Of a stretch of DNA of 64,000 bases, positions 43,980 to 55,854 are shown in pieces. The position numbers and the translations under genes are program-made. The notes below the pieces were generated by a model. The model was not told the origin of the DNA and searched no databases. It saw nothing but the letters and a program-made list of their open reading frames with translations. The DNA is from Buddleja alternifolia (Eukaryota; Streptophyta; Magnoliopsida; Lamiales; Scrophulariaceae). The DNA lies in assembly GCA_019426215.1 (NCBI GenBank), contig CM033404.1, positions 1,178,001-1,242,000 on the forward strand. The letters run 5' to 3'. The first letter of the stretch is position 1; every line of letters starts with the position of its first letter.

Positions 43980-45130
43980 ATATATTAAATAAATATTTAA
44001 AAATATTAGATATTATTATACAAATATTAAAAAAATATTTGAAAAGTATAAAAAATTTAATATCAGAATTATTAAAAATATCTTAAAAATATATAAATAG
44101 CATTTGATAAGTATTAAAATTATTTTTGAAAAATACAAAAAAAATTAGTAAATATTAGAAATTATTAAAAATATCAAAAAATATCTTTAAAATATAGAAA
44201 ATATTTAGAAAATTTTAGAAAATATGTGAAAAATAGTAAAATATTTAGTGAATATATAAAATATTATTATATAAATATCAAACAATATCTTTAAAATATA
44301 GAAAATAGTTAGTAAATGTTAGAAAAAATGAGAAAAATATAAAAATATTTAGTAATTAGAAATTATTATAAAAATATTAGAAATATCATAAAGATATAGA
44401 AAATATTTAGTAGTTATAATATGTGAAGAATAAAAAAAATATTTTGAGTAAATATTAAAACTTATTATATAAATATCCAAAAATATCTTAGAAATATATA
44501 AAGTATTTATTAAATGTTAGAAAATATGTGAAAAATAGATAAAGTATTTGGTAAATCTTAAAATTATTATATAAATATCAAAAATAATCTTAAAAGTATA
44601 GAAAATATTTAGTAAATGCTATAAAATATGTGAAAAATAGAAAAATAGTTAGTAAATAATAAACATTATTATATAAATTTCAAAAAATATCTTAAAAATA
44701 TAGAAAATATTTAGTAAATGTTAAAAAAAAAGTAAAAATTAATATTAAAAATTATTATTAAATTATCATAAAATATCTTTAAAATATAAAATATATTTAG
44801 TAAATGATAGAAATATGTAAAAAATAGTAAAAACATCTTAACAGTAAAGAAAAAATTTAGTAAATGTTAGAAAATATGTGAAATGTTTTTTAAAAAATAG
44901 TAAATATTAAAAATTAAATATCAAACAATATAGAAAAACTTTAGAAAAAATTTAGTAAATGTTATAAAATATGTGAAAATTATAGACAATATTTAACAAA
45001 TATTTGAAAGTGTTATGAAAGTATTAGAATATATCTGAAAATATTTTTAAAGTATAAAAAATATTAAGCAAATATTATAAATATTTGAAACTATTTATTA
45101 TAAATATATTAAAATATATCTGAAAATGTA
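43980..45130. repeat. Degenerate tandem array, about 100-bp period
   Basis: The unit contains TATTATATAAATATCAAA, AATATAGAAAATATTTAGTA and GTTAGAAAATATGTGAAA. The first landmark recurs near 44262, 44361, 44461, 44561, 44664 and 44755. About ten copies, extremely AT-rich. Confidence 0.8.
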
Positions 45131-45787
45131 AAGTATATTACGTTTTATTTTCCCAAAATAAAATTTATGAATTTTCAAATATGAAAAACAAAATTTCTGA
45201 ATTTGAAAAATTGAAAAAGAAAAATGAAACAAATGGTCCCATATCCGCCGTCGACGGCCATCTCCCCACCACTGCATCCAACCCCCCCCCCCCCCAACCT
45301 CTCCTCATCAAAGCCTAAGATCCAATCATTTCAAATCGATTCGATTGAAATCAAATTGATTCGGTTGAAATCGGTGAAAAAGACGACTATGATGAGTAAG
45401 ACATTCAGATTGTGTGGTGAGAAACGACGATGGTGTGAGGTGGCGGTGAGTAGCGGCGGCGGGATATGAAATGGACGAAGATGCAATTACAGCAGATCTG
45501 AAGAAGATGAATGAACAGTGTTGAAATTGCATTTCATTTTCTTTTCTTTTTTTCTATTTTTCTTTTCTTTTCTCTTTTTGCCATTTACCATTTTTTAAAT
45601 TTTCTGTTTTAATTTTAAGGGTTTAATCAAGGGCATTTTTTACTTTTCATCCATTTTGTTAGGGAAAATTCTGCCGTGTAAGGTTTTGCAAACTACAGGG
45701 GGGTGTGAGTAATAAAAAAAAGTTGGGGGTATATTTATAATTAGACGTAACTACAGGGGTTGTGGTTTTAATTATCCCTTTTGCATT

Positions 45788-46316
45788 ACATTATTATGCA
45801 TGTCATGTGTATAAAGGTTTCACTGTGAAATTTATACATGTGATATGATGTGTGCATATAAAATCACTTTGGACATCTTCCATTTTACTTTTTTTTTTCA
45901 TACTTGTTGTGCATTGAAATTTTTGAGGGCATATCTATAAATAATTTATAATTGGGCCGAAATAGCCCAAATACATTAATCATATCAAATACGGTCCAAC
46001 TAATTTGATTGGGGCTACATATTAATGGTCTGCTATGAGATAAGCACAACTTAGTAAATAAGCTATAATATCCATTTACAGGATAATAATGTTAATTAAT
46101 ATTTTATATAATTATCTATGGTCCATTGGGCTAACCATAGGGCTTTCGACTCATGGCCCATGCCAGCACTATAAATACGACAAATGGATGATAAAAAATC
46201 ATTATCTGCTCTTGTGAGAAAAAAACTGCTAGTCCATATTTGAAATATTATTTAAGAGAATCTGGTATTGTTACCGTTTATTGAAACCAAACATGGAACA
46301 AAAGGATTCTATCACA
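45788..46316. other. E1 downstream region
   Basis: 3' flank of E1, collinear with 50350-50750 and 61590-61949. No gene. Confidence 0.6.
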
Positions 46317-46925
46317 TCACATATCTCCAAAAAGACTTATAGTAGACTCGTCAACATAAGTAACATAAATTGTATACTCCAAAACACCGTAATTTGTAAC
46401 AACATCATAAGAGTAAGTGCTTGTACGAGCATATCCACGTCCAAATCGGAACTTCCCTGTGCCACCGGCCACCGGCAGCTCCCTTTCCGTGTCCATTATT
46501 TGATTCCTCCCCAAGATACTAATTGTGCTTCCATTAAACTCACCTGGGGTGAAAACAAAGTTAAGGTTCATGGCTAGGGCTGAAGTTTCCAGGTCAACAG
46601 ATGTGATGAGTCCCTGAGCTCTGCCAATTTCCTGAGAATTGATGTCGGGCCCCGCTGTTAGCAGGTCATCCAAGACCCTGACCTGCCCAAACATTGTTGG
46701 GGAGTTAGAAGTGATGGAAGCATGGGCAACCTCGTACACGGTCACATTATCACCACCTAGTATGTCTTGAACGTAGAAATGAACCTTGGCTACCTTTTCT
46801 TTGCCTTGGCATATGCTTTGGAACCACGAGGTCTCGTGCTCGGACCCTTGTTTTTTGGCGTAAACGTTTGGGATGGCTAGGAACAAAGAGGAAAGCATCA
46901 AAACGTCAATAATTAGCTTTGCCAT
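46317..46925 (-). CDS. Dirigent protein E1
   Basis: Intronless, 202 aa. Signal peptide 1-23 (MAKLIIDVLMLSSLFLAIPN...). WFQSICQGKEKVAKVHFYVQ begins the barrel, with a cysteine unique to subfamily E. Then DILGG, the NVTV sequon, VRVLDDLLT, IGRAQG (about 100-105), NGST, AGGTG (where A-D have VGGSG), FRFGRG and VLEYTIYVTY. A 12-residue tail VDESTISLFGDM extends past the usual C-terminus. It is one residue shorter than E2 and E3 near the signal-peptide junction. The subfamily is clearly distinct from A-D and probably also DIR-b/d-like; substrate unknown. TATA box at 47014-47023. Confidence 0.95.
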   Translation of the reverse strand: MAKLIIDVLMLSSLFLAIPNVYAKKQGSEHETSWFQSICQGKEKVAKVHFYVQDILGGDNVTVYEVAHASITSNSPTMFGQVRVLDDLLTAGPDINSQEIGRAQGLITSVDLETSALAMNLNFVFTPGEFNGSTISILGRNQIMDTERELPVAGGTGKFRFGRGYARTSTYSYDVVTNYGVLEYTIYVTYVDESTISLFGDM

Positions 46926-47013
46926 CTTTAATTAATTTCTCTCAGAGAAGGTATTGAGAGAACAAAATAAAGTGTAAAGGAAATTTGGGTGGAATATGGG
47001 ATGGTGAGGATGG

Positions 47014-47023
47014 GATTATATAG
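47014..47023 (-). promoter_or_regulatory. TATA box of dirigent E1
   Basis: Minus-strand CTATATAATC in the context CTCCCTATATAATCC, 89-98 bp upstream of the ATG; identical in E2 and E3. Confidence 0.75.
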
Positions 47024-50000
47024 GGAGTTGCAGAAGTAGGGAGAATATAATTTACCATAGTGTACCAAGTTGGATAATTATTATTTAAGGTGAAAAGAAA
47101 AAAATTATGCAAGTTGATCAATGAGGTGCAAATTTTGAACCTTTCTTTGTTATGTGGTTGCATATGATGAATAATAGACTATGGAAGTAGTCTGCGCCAA
47201 CCATATGTACCATGTCTTTTGCTGCATGCTTTTCATGTGAAGAAATTTTTTTAATTTTATTTCGCGAAATCAAGACAAGGCCCTACATTAAATTTGGCCC
47301 AACCCAAATTCTTTATTTTACATTTTTTAGACATTCTTGTTTATCAGCTCTTGGCCTAATACTATGATCAGTGACATAATCTGCTTACATCGACAGCACG
47401 TCAAATTAGGATTGGGCCAAATTTAAAGTAGGGCCTTGTCTTAATTAGGTGTAATTTAAGTGGATTTGAATTTTGATTTACTTATTTGTGGGTCCGATTA
47501 AGGTTTATGAATTGGACATGGCCTTAGGTCCATAATTGTGGCAAAATATGAAATGGTATTCTTCTTTTCGATGGTGTTTCATTGCCTTGATTAATGAGCA
47601 AATTAAATTTCAGGACAAATATAAATCACTTTGCACTTGCTGTAAATTATTTCATTTGGACAAAACTTATCAATGGTAAAATAGTTTGACCGCAGCCCAA
47701 GGACGAAGAATTATAATTGAAATCATTCGCATCTTTTAACGAAAATTTCTACCGCGAACCCGATTAAGCTAAATTAAGTATAATTTATGTACAAGACGAG
47801 TGATGGGTAATTAAATACTAACTCTGGGCCTAAAATACTAACCCTGGGTAAGTATTAATTAATACCTAAAAGAGCCGAAACAGGAACATTGGCCCAACAA
47901 AGGTTAGGAAAGGCCCACAGCACATAGACGTGAATAGTAATCTTATAAAGTTATAAATACTCAATGTTTATGTAATATGTGTAAAAGGTAAGTTACCCAT
48001 ATATGAAATATCACTCCCTTGGATTCAATAATATTCTCTCTTATCTCAATATATAATTCTTTTATATTGAAGTTAGTTTTTGCTCGAGAATATCCAAACC
48101 TCATCGTATCATTTACTAGAGGTATCAATTAGTAAATTAGACTTTGTTCAAAAAAGTAAATTAGACTTGCCACGATATTTATAATTAATCTTATACATTT
48201 TACCTTCAATTATAGCATCTACGTGCAAACAATGCAATTATTGATTATTGTGGGCTCATTCACTTGGGATGTGTTTGATAGAGGATTTAAAAATCATTAA
48301 CTTCAATTTCATCAATAAATTTATTGGGTTTGTTTGGATGCTTTCAAATTGTTACCGATTTTCAAATCATCTCGTGCTTATTTTGAGTTATTTTCTCAAT
48401 CACTATGGTAAATTTTAAATGAATTTATTTTGAAATCACTTAAAATTGTTCCTCCAAATTCTCTCCTTGAATCTAAATCATTCAATCTAAATACAACCTT
48501 AAGGGATTTGATATATGTACGTCACCACCAACTACTTTTTTTTTTTTTTTCAATTTTAGGCGAAAAGGATATCATGACCCGACAAATCCGGACTGATAAT
48601 TTTTAATCACGAGTTACATAGACCTTATAAGATTCCAAATAATGAGAGAAAAGTCACAATTTATAATAGGCTAGAATTGAACACGGGATCTCCACATGAA
48701 ATTGGAAGCTAATAACACTATTGAACACATTGCCCCCCAGGCTCCAACACACACAATAATGGGCCAAACATAACGACAAACTTGCTTGAGATTTTGGGCT
48801 CACATATACTCGAAAGTTCTAATTATGGGCCGAACTTCTACGAGAATGAAAGCCCATCAAGTTGATATCTTCAAATGAATAGATCGGTGGCGCACTTTGC
48901 TGGGTTCATGCAACAAAGCTCGCTTAATGGGTAGTACTTATATTTTATGACGGGTAATTATAATTATGTGTCCAATCTATTTGAATATATGTGTACTTAA
49001 TTATTTTTTTAAAAAAAATCGATCTTATATATCATTCAATCGAAAGTTTACAATGCTTAAAACAATTCAATTCATATCGACCCAAACGGTGTAGTAAGAA
49101 CATCTAAAATACCAACTATCAAATTTTTTGAAGATAACAAATCTTAAGAGCTCACAGACGAACACAAAATCTTGAAGTTGGGATACATAATTTGAAGGAG
49201 GGTGCTTCAATTTAGTCCGCCGATGATGGTGTTGATAATAGTGGTGATGGAGGTAATCGCCTCACCAAACTATCATCGACAGAGAAGAAAATATATATAT
49301 ACTTAATTGATAACCTTCATGTAAGGAGAGAAAATTTAAGGTCAAACTCGACAGGGTAGAATTCAAATTGTAATTTATTACAAAGTGAATATATTTTTAT
49401 CATGTCATTTATAGATTACAAAAGTAAATGAATCACTTTTAAATTTGATTGAATCAAATTCAAGTGTGTATTTGAGATTGATCATCAAGTTAAGTCAGAG
49501 ATATAATTTCCTTTGTTTATATAATATTCCTTAAAAGATGCCGTAGTTATAATATATCCATGATGTCTTTGTAATTTGTATATATGATTAAGAACATATT
49601 TTTTATCTACTTGATGAATTTTATTTAAATACATGATATCTAAAACACCATTTTCATTTAAATTGTTTGACTAGTATTAATTACCACCTCCAATAAAAAT
49701 ATATGGTATATCTTTTCTGTTTTGTGAAGTATATTTTACGGATAATTCTTGTAGAAACCAATTTCAATCATGCCTAACCGTCCATATTAAAATTCCTATT
49801 CTTGAAAAATCATAGTTCAATGAATAATAAAATGACAAATGATATAAAGTTATATACTACTTGATCATGTAAATGTTAAATTGACTTAAAATTCAAAGTC
49901 AACCCAAATTATAGGTTAAGGCGGTAGCCGGTAGGCGGCGGAGAATAAGAAACCCAATCAACGGACGTCCCTTATACTATTCCGAATCTAACCTTGTACT

Positions 50001-50751
50001 TATATCTACTTCTGACTAAGGAAGCACAAATGTACATATACAAACAAATAGAATAAATCCTTTTCTTTTTTTTGGTAAATAAAAACGAATAAACAAATAC
50101 AAATATCTCAAAGTTCAACCACAATCGACAAATTACACTGCATATGTTTGTCAAAGGGACAAAATGAACTCTTTACAGCCAAACATTAATATCATAAAAC
50201 AAAGACCATTAGTACTAGCATGCTTGCATAATACTAATCCAATCCAAATCATCTACTAGTCATCTATCTAAACACAAAAAAAGTACAACAAAATGCATTT
50301 CACCTACCAAAATTAGGAAACTTAGTTGTTTCAAATGATATTTATTTTGTACCACATTATTATGTGTCATGTATATAAAGGTTTTTCTAAAATATACAAG
50401 TACTATGAATTTTTTCTTTTATACATATATATGTGTGTGTGTGTGTGATATGATGTGCGTATATAAAATAACTTTGGACAATCTCCCGTTTTACTTTCTA
50501 TTTCATATTTAAATTTATTTTATAAATCAGTGATAAGTGTATGCAATCCACATCCAAGTGCATGCACAAAGAAAAATTACATAAATTTGCCACATGTTAA
50601 TTTGAAGCGAAACATAGAATCCTGAATTAAAATAGAAAATTTATATCGATATAAAATGAAATACAAAATAAAATATCACTTGCAACAGAAAATTCGGTAT
50701 TGTTACAGTTTATTGAAACTAAACATGTATCAAATTAAGGATCCTATTACA
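47024..50751. other. E1 upstream region and E unit 2 spacer
   Basis: No gene. 47024-47230 is the E1 promoter, shared with 51476-51710. 47272-47443 is a foldback. From about 47830 unit 2 begins (GAGTGATGGGTAATTAAATAC, AGAGCCGAAAC). 49922-49971 carries the GGTAGCCGGTAGGCGGCGGA block. This is the cleanest of the three units: none of the large insertions of unit 1 are present. Confidence 0.6.
47272..47443. repeat. Inverted repeat (foldback) and local inversion
   Basis: AAGACAAGGCCCTACATTAA near 47272 pairs with its inverse ending at about 47443, with a loop of about 100 bp. The loop and left arm are the reverse complement of 52615-52750 in unit 2. Confidence 0.8.
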
Positions 50752-51363
50752 TCACATATCTCCAAATAGACTTATAGTAGATTCATCAACATAAGTAACA
50801 TAAATAGTATACTCCAAAACACCATAATTTGTAATAGGATCATAGGAGTATGTGCTTGTAAGAGCATATCCACGTCCAAACCGGAACTTTCCGGTGCCTC
50901 CGGCCACTGGAAGCTCTCGTTCCGTGTCCATTATTTGATTCCTCCCCAAAATACTAATTGTGCTTCCATTAAACTCACCTGCGGTGAAAACAAAGTTAAG
51001 GTTCATGGCTAGGGCTGATGTTTTCAGGTCAGCAGATGTGATTAGCCCCTGAACTCTGCCCACTTCCTGAGAATTGATGTTGGGCTCAGCTGTTAGCAGG
51101 TCATCCAAGACCCTGACCTGCCCGAACGAGGTTGGGGAGGTAGAAGTGATGGAAGCATTGGCAACCTCATACACGGTCACATTCTCACCACCTAGTATGT
51201 CTTGAACGTAGAAATGAACCTTGGCTACTTTTTCTTTGCCTTGGCATATGCTTTGGAACCACGAGGTCTTGGGTTCGGGCCCTTGTTGTTTTCTAGCATA
51301 AACATTTGGAATGGCTAAGAACAAAGAAGAAAGCATCAAAACGACAATAATTAACTTGGCCAT
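50752..51363 (-). CDS. Dirigent protein E2
   Basis: Intronless, 203 aa, a very close paralog of E1 and E3. Signal peptide 1-23. WFQSIC 35-40; FYVQDILGG 51-59; NVTV sequon 61-64; LDDLLT 86-91; VGRVQG 101-106 (Val replaces the usual Ala); NGST 132-135; AGGTG 154-158; FRFGRG 160-165; tail VDESTISLFGDM 192-203. Differences from E3 are mostly single substitutions spread along the protein, consistent with duplication under purifying selection (not computed). The flanking spacer is collinear with those of E1 and E3 over several kilobases. Confidence 0.95.
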   Translation of the reverse strand: MAKLIIVVLMLSSLFLAIPNVYARKQQGPEPKTSWFQSICQGKEKVAKVHFYVQDILGGENVTVYEVANASITSTSPTSFGQVRVLDDLLTAEPNINSQEVGRVQGLITSADLKTSALAMNLNFVFTAGEFNGSTISILGRNQIMDTERELPVAGGTGKFRFGRGYALTSTYSYDPITNYGVLEYTIYVTYVDESTISLFGDM

Positions 51364-51465
51364 CTTTAATTAATTTCTCTCAAAGATAGTAATGAGAGAA
51401 CAAGATAAAAGTGTATAGGAAATTTGGGTGGAATGTGGGATGGTTAACTTCTCAACCAAGGATGG

Positions 51466-51475
51466 GATTATATAG
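51466..51475 (-). promoter_or_regulatory. TATA box of dirigent E2
   Basis: Minus-strand CTATATAATC, 103-112 bp upstream of the ATG at 51363. The extra distance relative to E1 comes from a small insertion (AACTTCTCAACCAAGG). Confidence 0.7.
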
Positions 51476-53238
51476 GGAGTTGTTGAAGTAGGGAAAATAT
51501 AATCAACCATATAGCAAGTTGGATAATTAATAAATAAGGTGAAAAGAAAAAACTTATGCAAGTTGAATGACGTGCAAATTTTGAACTTTTCTTTGTTATG
51601 TGGTTGCATATATATGATGAATAATAGACTATGGGAGTAGTATGCGCCAACCATATATACCATGTCTTTTGCTGCATGCTTTTCATGTGAAGAAATTTTT
51701 TGAATTTTATTTCGAAACATAGCTGTAGTTATCTTAATTTGAATTGTACATCGTCAACAAAGTAAGGAAGTATACATTTCTTGCCCTCAACAATAGATAT
51801 ATCAACTCATGTTGTCCAGGTATATTCTAGGTTTAATAAGAAATTATGGTAATTAGCACATTTAATGAAATACGTGCTTTCCAAATCAAATATATGTGGA
51901 AGGAAAAAAGGTGAAAGATTTTAGTCGATATTAGTGTATATAAATTTATTCTCTATTAATTGAACTCAAGACATATATATATAGAGAGAGAGACTATAAG
52001 TATACTAATATATGTGGACGTATTCATTACTCATATATTAATTGTATGGCATTTTCATGTTCAAACACGTCCTAAGAAAGAAAAGTAATAATTGAAGAAT
52101 GAAGAGAAATATTCCTAGGCATTTTGTTGATGTTCATATACCTTTTAGTTGTTACAGGTTTAGACTTTATGACAAGAGTATACCTACCTACTTAGGATTT
52201 ACTTTAATTGGTTTATTAAACAAATTAAACACAACATCATCTTGTTATTAGTGGGGTCCAAACATCTAGATTAGCCGCCCCCCCCCCAAAAAAAAAAAAA
52301 TTGTGTGTATATATGCTTAATAATGTATACAAGTGAATGTATATACTTAATTATATATATCCTAATCTTATTAAAATGTATTTATGTCTTTTTAGTTTTT
52401 GAAGCGGGCATGGTATGAGTGGCGGTAGGTAGTAGAGATATGAGGGCAAGGTTCTTTCTTAATTATCGTATATTGTATGCAAGAAAAGTGAAGGAAAAAA
52501 ACAAAAAAAACAGATGGTTACATGTGACCGACCGGGGTGGAAATAAGTAAATGAAGGTTGAATGTCTATATATATATATATATATATATAGTGTGTGTGT
52601 GCGCGCGCGCGTGTATTGACGTGTTGTCGATTTAAGCTGATTATGTCAGTGATCATAGTATTAGGCCCAAGAGTTGAGCCTTAATATGTCTTAAATAATC
52701 TAGAATAAACAATTTGGGTTGGGCCGAATTTAACGTAGGGGGCTTGTCTTAATTAGGTATAATTCAAGTGAATTTGAATGCTTGATTTACTTATTCTTCT
52801 TAATATGAAATGCTATTCTTCTTTTTGATTGGCCTTGATTAATGAACAAATTAAATTTCAGGACAAATTTAAATCACTTTGCACTTGCAGTAAATTATTT
52901 CATTTGGACAACACTTATCAATGGTAAAATAGCTTGACAGTGCCTCACAGATGAAGAATTATACTAGCAAAACAATTTCTATCTCTTTATCAATAAGTGA
53001 AATCATTCGTAGCTTCTACCGAAAATTTCTACCCCAAACCCGAGTAAGCTAAATTAAGTATAATTTACGTACAAGACGAGTGATGGGAAATTAAATACAC
53101 TCTGGGCCTAAAATATCTAAAATACTAATCCTGGGTAAATATTAATTAATACCTAAAAGAGCCGAAACGGGAACATTGGCCCAACAAAGGTTAGGAAAGG
53201 CCCATAGCCCATACATATGAAATGTGATGTGTAAAAGG
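51476..53238. other. E2 upstream region to the start of the next unit
   Basis: No gene. It holds the E2 promoter, a (TA)n-(GT)n-(GC)n composite microsatellite at 52566-52614, the forward copy of the segment inverted in unit 1 (52615-52750), and landmarks of a new unit from about 53075 (GAGTGATGGG, AGAGCCGAAAC). Confidence 0.6.
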
Positions 53239-53241
53239 TAA

Positions 53242-53748
53242 GGCTTTGTTTGTTTGTGTTTTCATTATATTTTTTTCATTTTCATTTTCATCTGAAAATG
53301 AAAATACACAGTTTATATTGTTTTTAACTGAAAATATTCTCATTTTCATTCTTGTTTTTACGTTTCTGAGAAATTTCAATAATTTATTTAAAATTATATT
53401 TTACATCACTTATTTCACATTTTCTCTCTCATCCACCCATCACCATCCTCTCTCTCTCCTCTCTCATCCACCCATCATCGTCCTCTCTCTCTCCTCTCTC
53501 ATCCACCCATCATCATCTTCTCCCTCCTCTTTCATCAATATTCAACATCAAATTCAATATTATTCATCTAATCATTATTTTTCAATCATTTCACACATCA
53601 CACACACAAATTTCAATCATTTTAAAAAACACAACCAAACACACCTATTTTTTTTGCTTTTCTTACACGAAAATAAAAAAACAAGTTTTCTCATATATTT
53701 TAGAAAATGACAATTGAAAATAAAATAAAAACACATCCAAACAAAGCC
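53242..53748. mobile_element. 507-bp Tourist-like MITE
   Basis: Terminal inverted repeats GGCTTTGTTTGTTTGTGTTTT and, inverted, GGCTTTGTTTGGATGTGTTTT. Perfect TAA duplication (53239-53241, 53749-53751). The same position in unit 2 (about 47988) and in the repeat at 59457 is uninterrupted (AAAGGTAAGTTAC, AAAGGTCAGTTAT), confirming the duplication. Inside, CTCTCATCCACCCATCA recurs three times with a period of about 39 bp. TAA targets and these ends identify the PIF/Harbinger group. Confidence 0.92.
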
Positions 53749-54529
53749 TAAGTTATTCATATATGAAATATCACTTCCTTGGATTCAAGAATATTCTCTT
53801 TTATCTCAATATATAATTCTTTTATAATGAAGTTACTTTTTGCTCAAAAATATCCAAACCTCATCGTATCATTTACCAGTGGTATCAATTAGTAAATAGA
53901 ATTTGTTCAAAAAAAAAAAAAAATAGTAAATTAGACTTGCCACGATATTTATAATTAAACTTATCTATACTATTATATATTTAAGAGGGGGGGGGGGGGG
54001 GGGTTTAGGACCCACAATTGCTTAATTTTGACCCACAATTGCACAATTTTGACCTGATTTCTCAGAATTTTGAATTATTTTTATTGTCAATATATTTCTC
54101 ATTGGTCATTTAACATTTAATTAGGATTTTGTTGATTTTTTAAAATATTCAAAACTTGCCATCTAATCTCCACAAGCGTAAAGACATTTAATACCATACT
54201 TAAGAAAATATGGAAGTTTCCAATCCTTTGTCGTGCCTATTCTATAGCCTATAAACATAATGTTTATCCTGTAGACTAAAAATGGTAAGGGTAGTTATTA
54301 TGGATTAATTTCATCAATTAAGCCAAAATATCTGCCTATTCTTCAAAATAAGTTTTTTTAAACAATGGAAATAGAAGTGTCATTAGTTATCTTTGTTTCG
54401 TAGATCATTCAAATCCATCAACAAAATCAGTCAACTAATTTATTCTCCCATAATAGACACTAATTCCTAATTTATGTCTAATTAATGCAATTAATTCAAC
54501 GTACATACCTTCATCTCTCGCTCCAATAT

Positions 54530-54970
54530 AACCCTAATGATCTCCCTTTCATTTCAAAACTCTAATGTCCAGACTTCCCTTCATTCCATCCCCATCGACA
54601 TTCCAAAGGTATGTAATTTAAAATTTTATTTTTTCATCTTCAACTTTCAAAGATATTTAATTCTATATTTATCCTTTTTTTTTTATCTCAATTCATCATC
54701 TTCTCCGGCTTTTTCCATCTTTAATAAGTTGTGTCTTCTTTTTACAAAATTCAGATTTTTCAGCAACTAATTCAATGGAACGTCAAGGTATGTTTTGTTG
54801 TGCCCTTCAATTGGGTATACATAGATATTCTTTAAAAATATATACATTATTCCAATTTTTTAATACAATTTTTGTGCATGAAAATATCTATTTTCAAATA
54901 ATCTTTAATGTGTTCTTTTGGTAATTATATTTTTGTTCATTGTAGTAGAACGAGGGAGTCGCACATGTCC
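54530..54970 (+). other. Exon-like pieces inside the Helitron
   Basis: Short open stretches end at AAAG/GTATGT and ATCAAG-like/GTATGT donor-like sites, preceded by pyrimidine-rich tracts and TTTTTCAG or TTGTAG acceptor-like sites. This resembles captured fragments of an intron-containing gene. I recognise no protein; it could be chance in AT-rich DNA. Confidence 0.25.
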
Positions 54971-55854
54971 TATTTATTTATTAGTAAGTAGTAACCACAT
55001 AAGAAGTTGATATGACCACATAGTAAGTTGTTGAGGAATTAAAAATGAAAGAGCCATCGAGGATAAGTAGAATGTTACCAAAAGAGTTTTGATTTATTTT
55101 ACTATTCACAATATATATAATTTCTTCAACCCCAAAGGATATATTTGGTATTTTCTAGCCATTTTGTCTTTCTCTTCTACTGTAAGCATGTTCTGATGAA
55201 GTGAAATTCCTAGGCAAATCACGTATAACTTATTAACTTTGGTAGTTGTTTTACAATTGATAATCTACCAATATCTCAAATGAATCTGTGACAAGCGTTA
55301 CAAAAATGGTCTAGGGCTTTATATAATTTTTAGGATCTATATGTATTAGTTGGTTAAAATTATTCAACCATATAGTGAAATGAAATAATTCATTCATTTA
55401 GTAGAAGTAACAAATTATTAATTAAAATGAATAATTTTGATTGATATAATTATTGCGTAGTTTTTTTTGAATTCTCACAACTATGATATGAAATGATTAA
55501 ATGAAGAATCTTCTCTCTAATAGTTCTATCAACTTCTTTGTATATGCATAAATTCTTATGTTTTAATCTAATGAGTTCTGTGAACTCAAATCCTAATTTT
55601 CTAGAATTTTGAGTGTTTCTTATTCCATAGAAAAATTCTTATTTGTTAATTTATATGTCTTTGTTGCTATTCATATGCTTGGTATCATTCTTGATCAATG
55701 GTATTTGAACCTTTCCAAAAATAAAAAGATTTACATAGATATGCTATATAGGAATGGTTTGCACATATAGAAATACAACAATTAGTTGCAATGATTTAGT
55801 TTTAAAGTTCAAATTTAGTCAAAATTTCTTTATATATCTCTAGCATACCAATTA

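Larger units (their letters stand above)
42837..45778. mobile_element. 2.94-kb MULE-like TIR element (copy d)
   Basis: Termini GGGATTATTATAG and, inverted, GGGATAATTAAAAC. The arms stay similar for over 100 bp (TGTAGTTTGCAAA landmark in both). Flanking 9-mers TTTAGTATT (42828-42836) and TTTTGCATT (45779-45787) match at 7 of 9. The corresponding site in units 2 and 3 (ATTTATTTTGTA, about 50341 and 61570) is uninterrupted. Contents: a nested TIR element in the left arm and a degenerate approx. 100-bp tandem array in the middle. No transposase. Confidence 0.8.

Noticed and set aside
53246..53710. 154-codon open frame of low complexity
   Set aside because: It lies wholly inside the Tourist-like MITE and arises from CT-rich tandem repeats.
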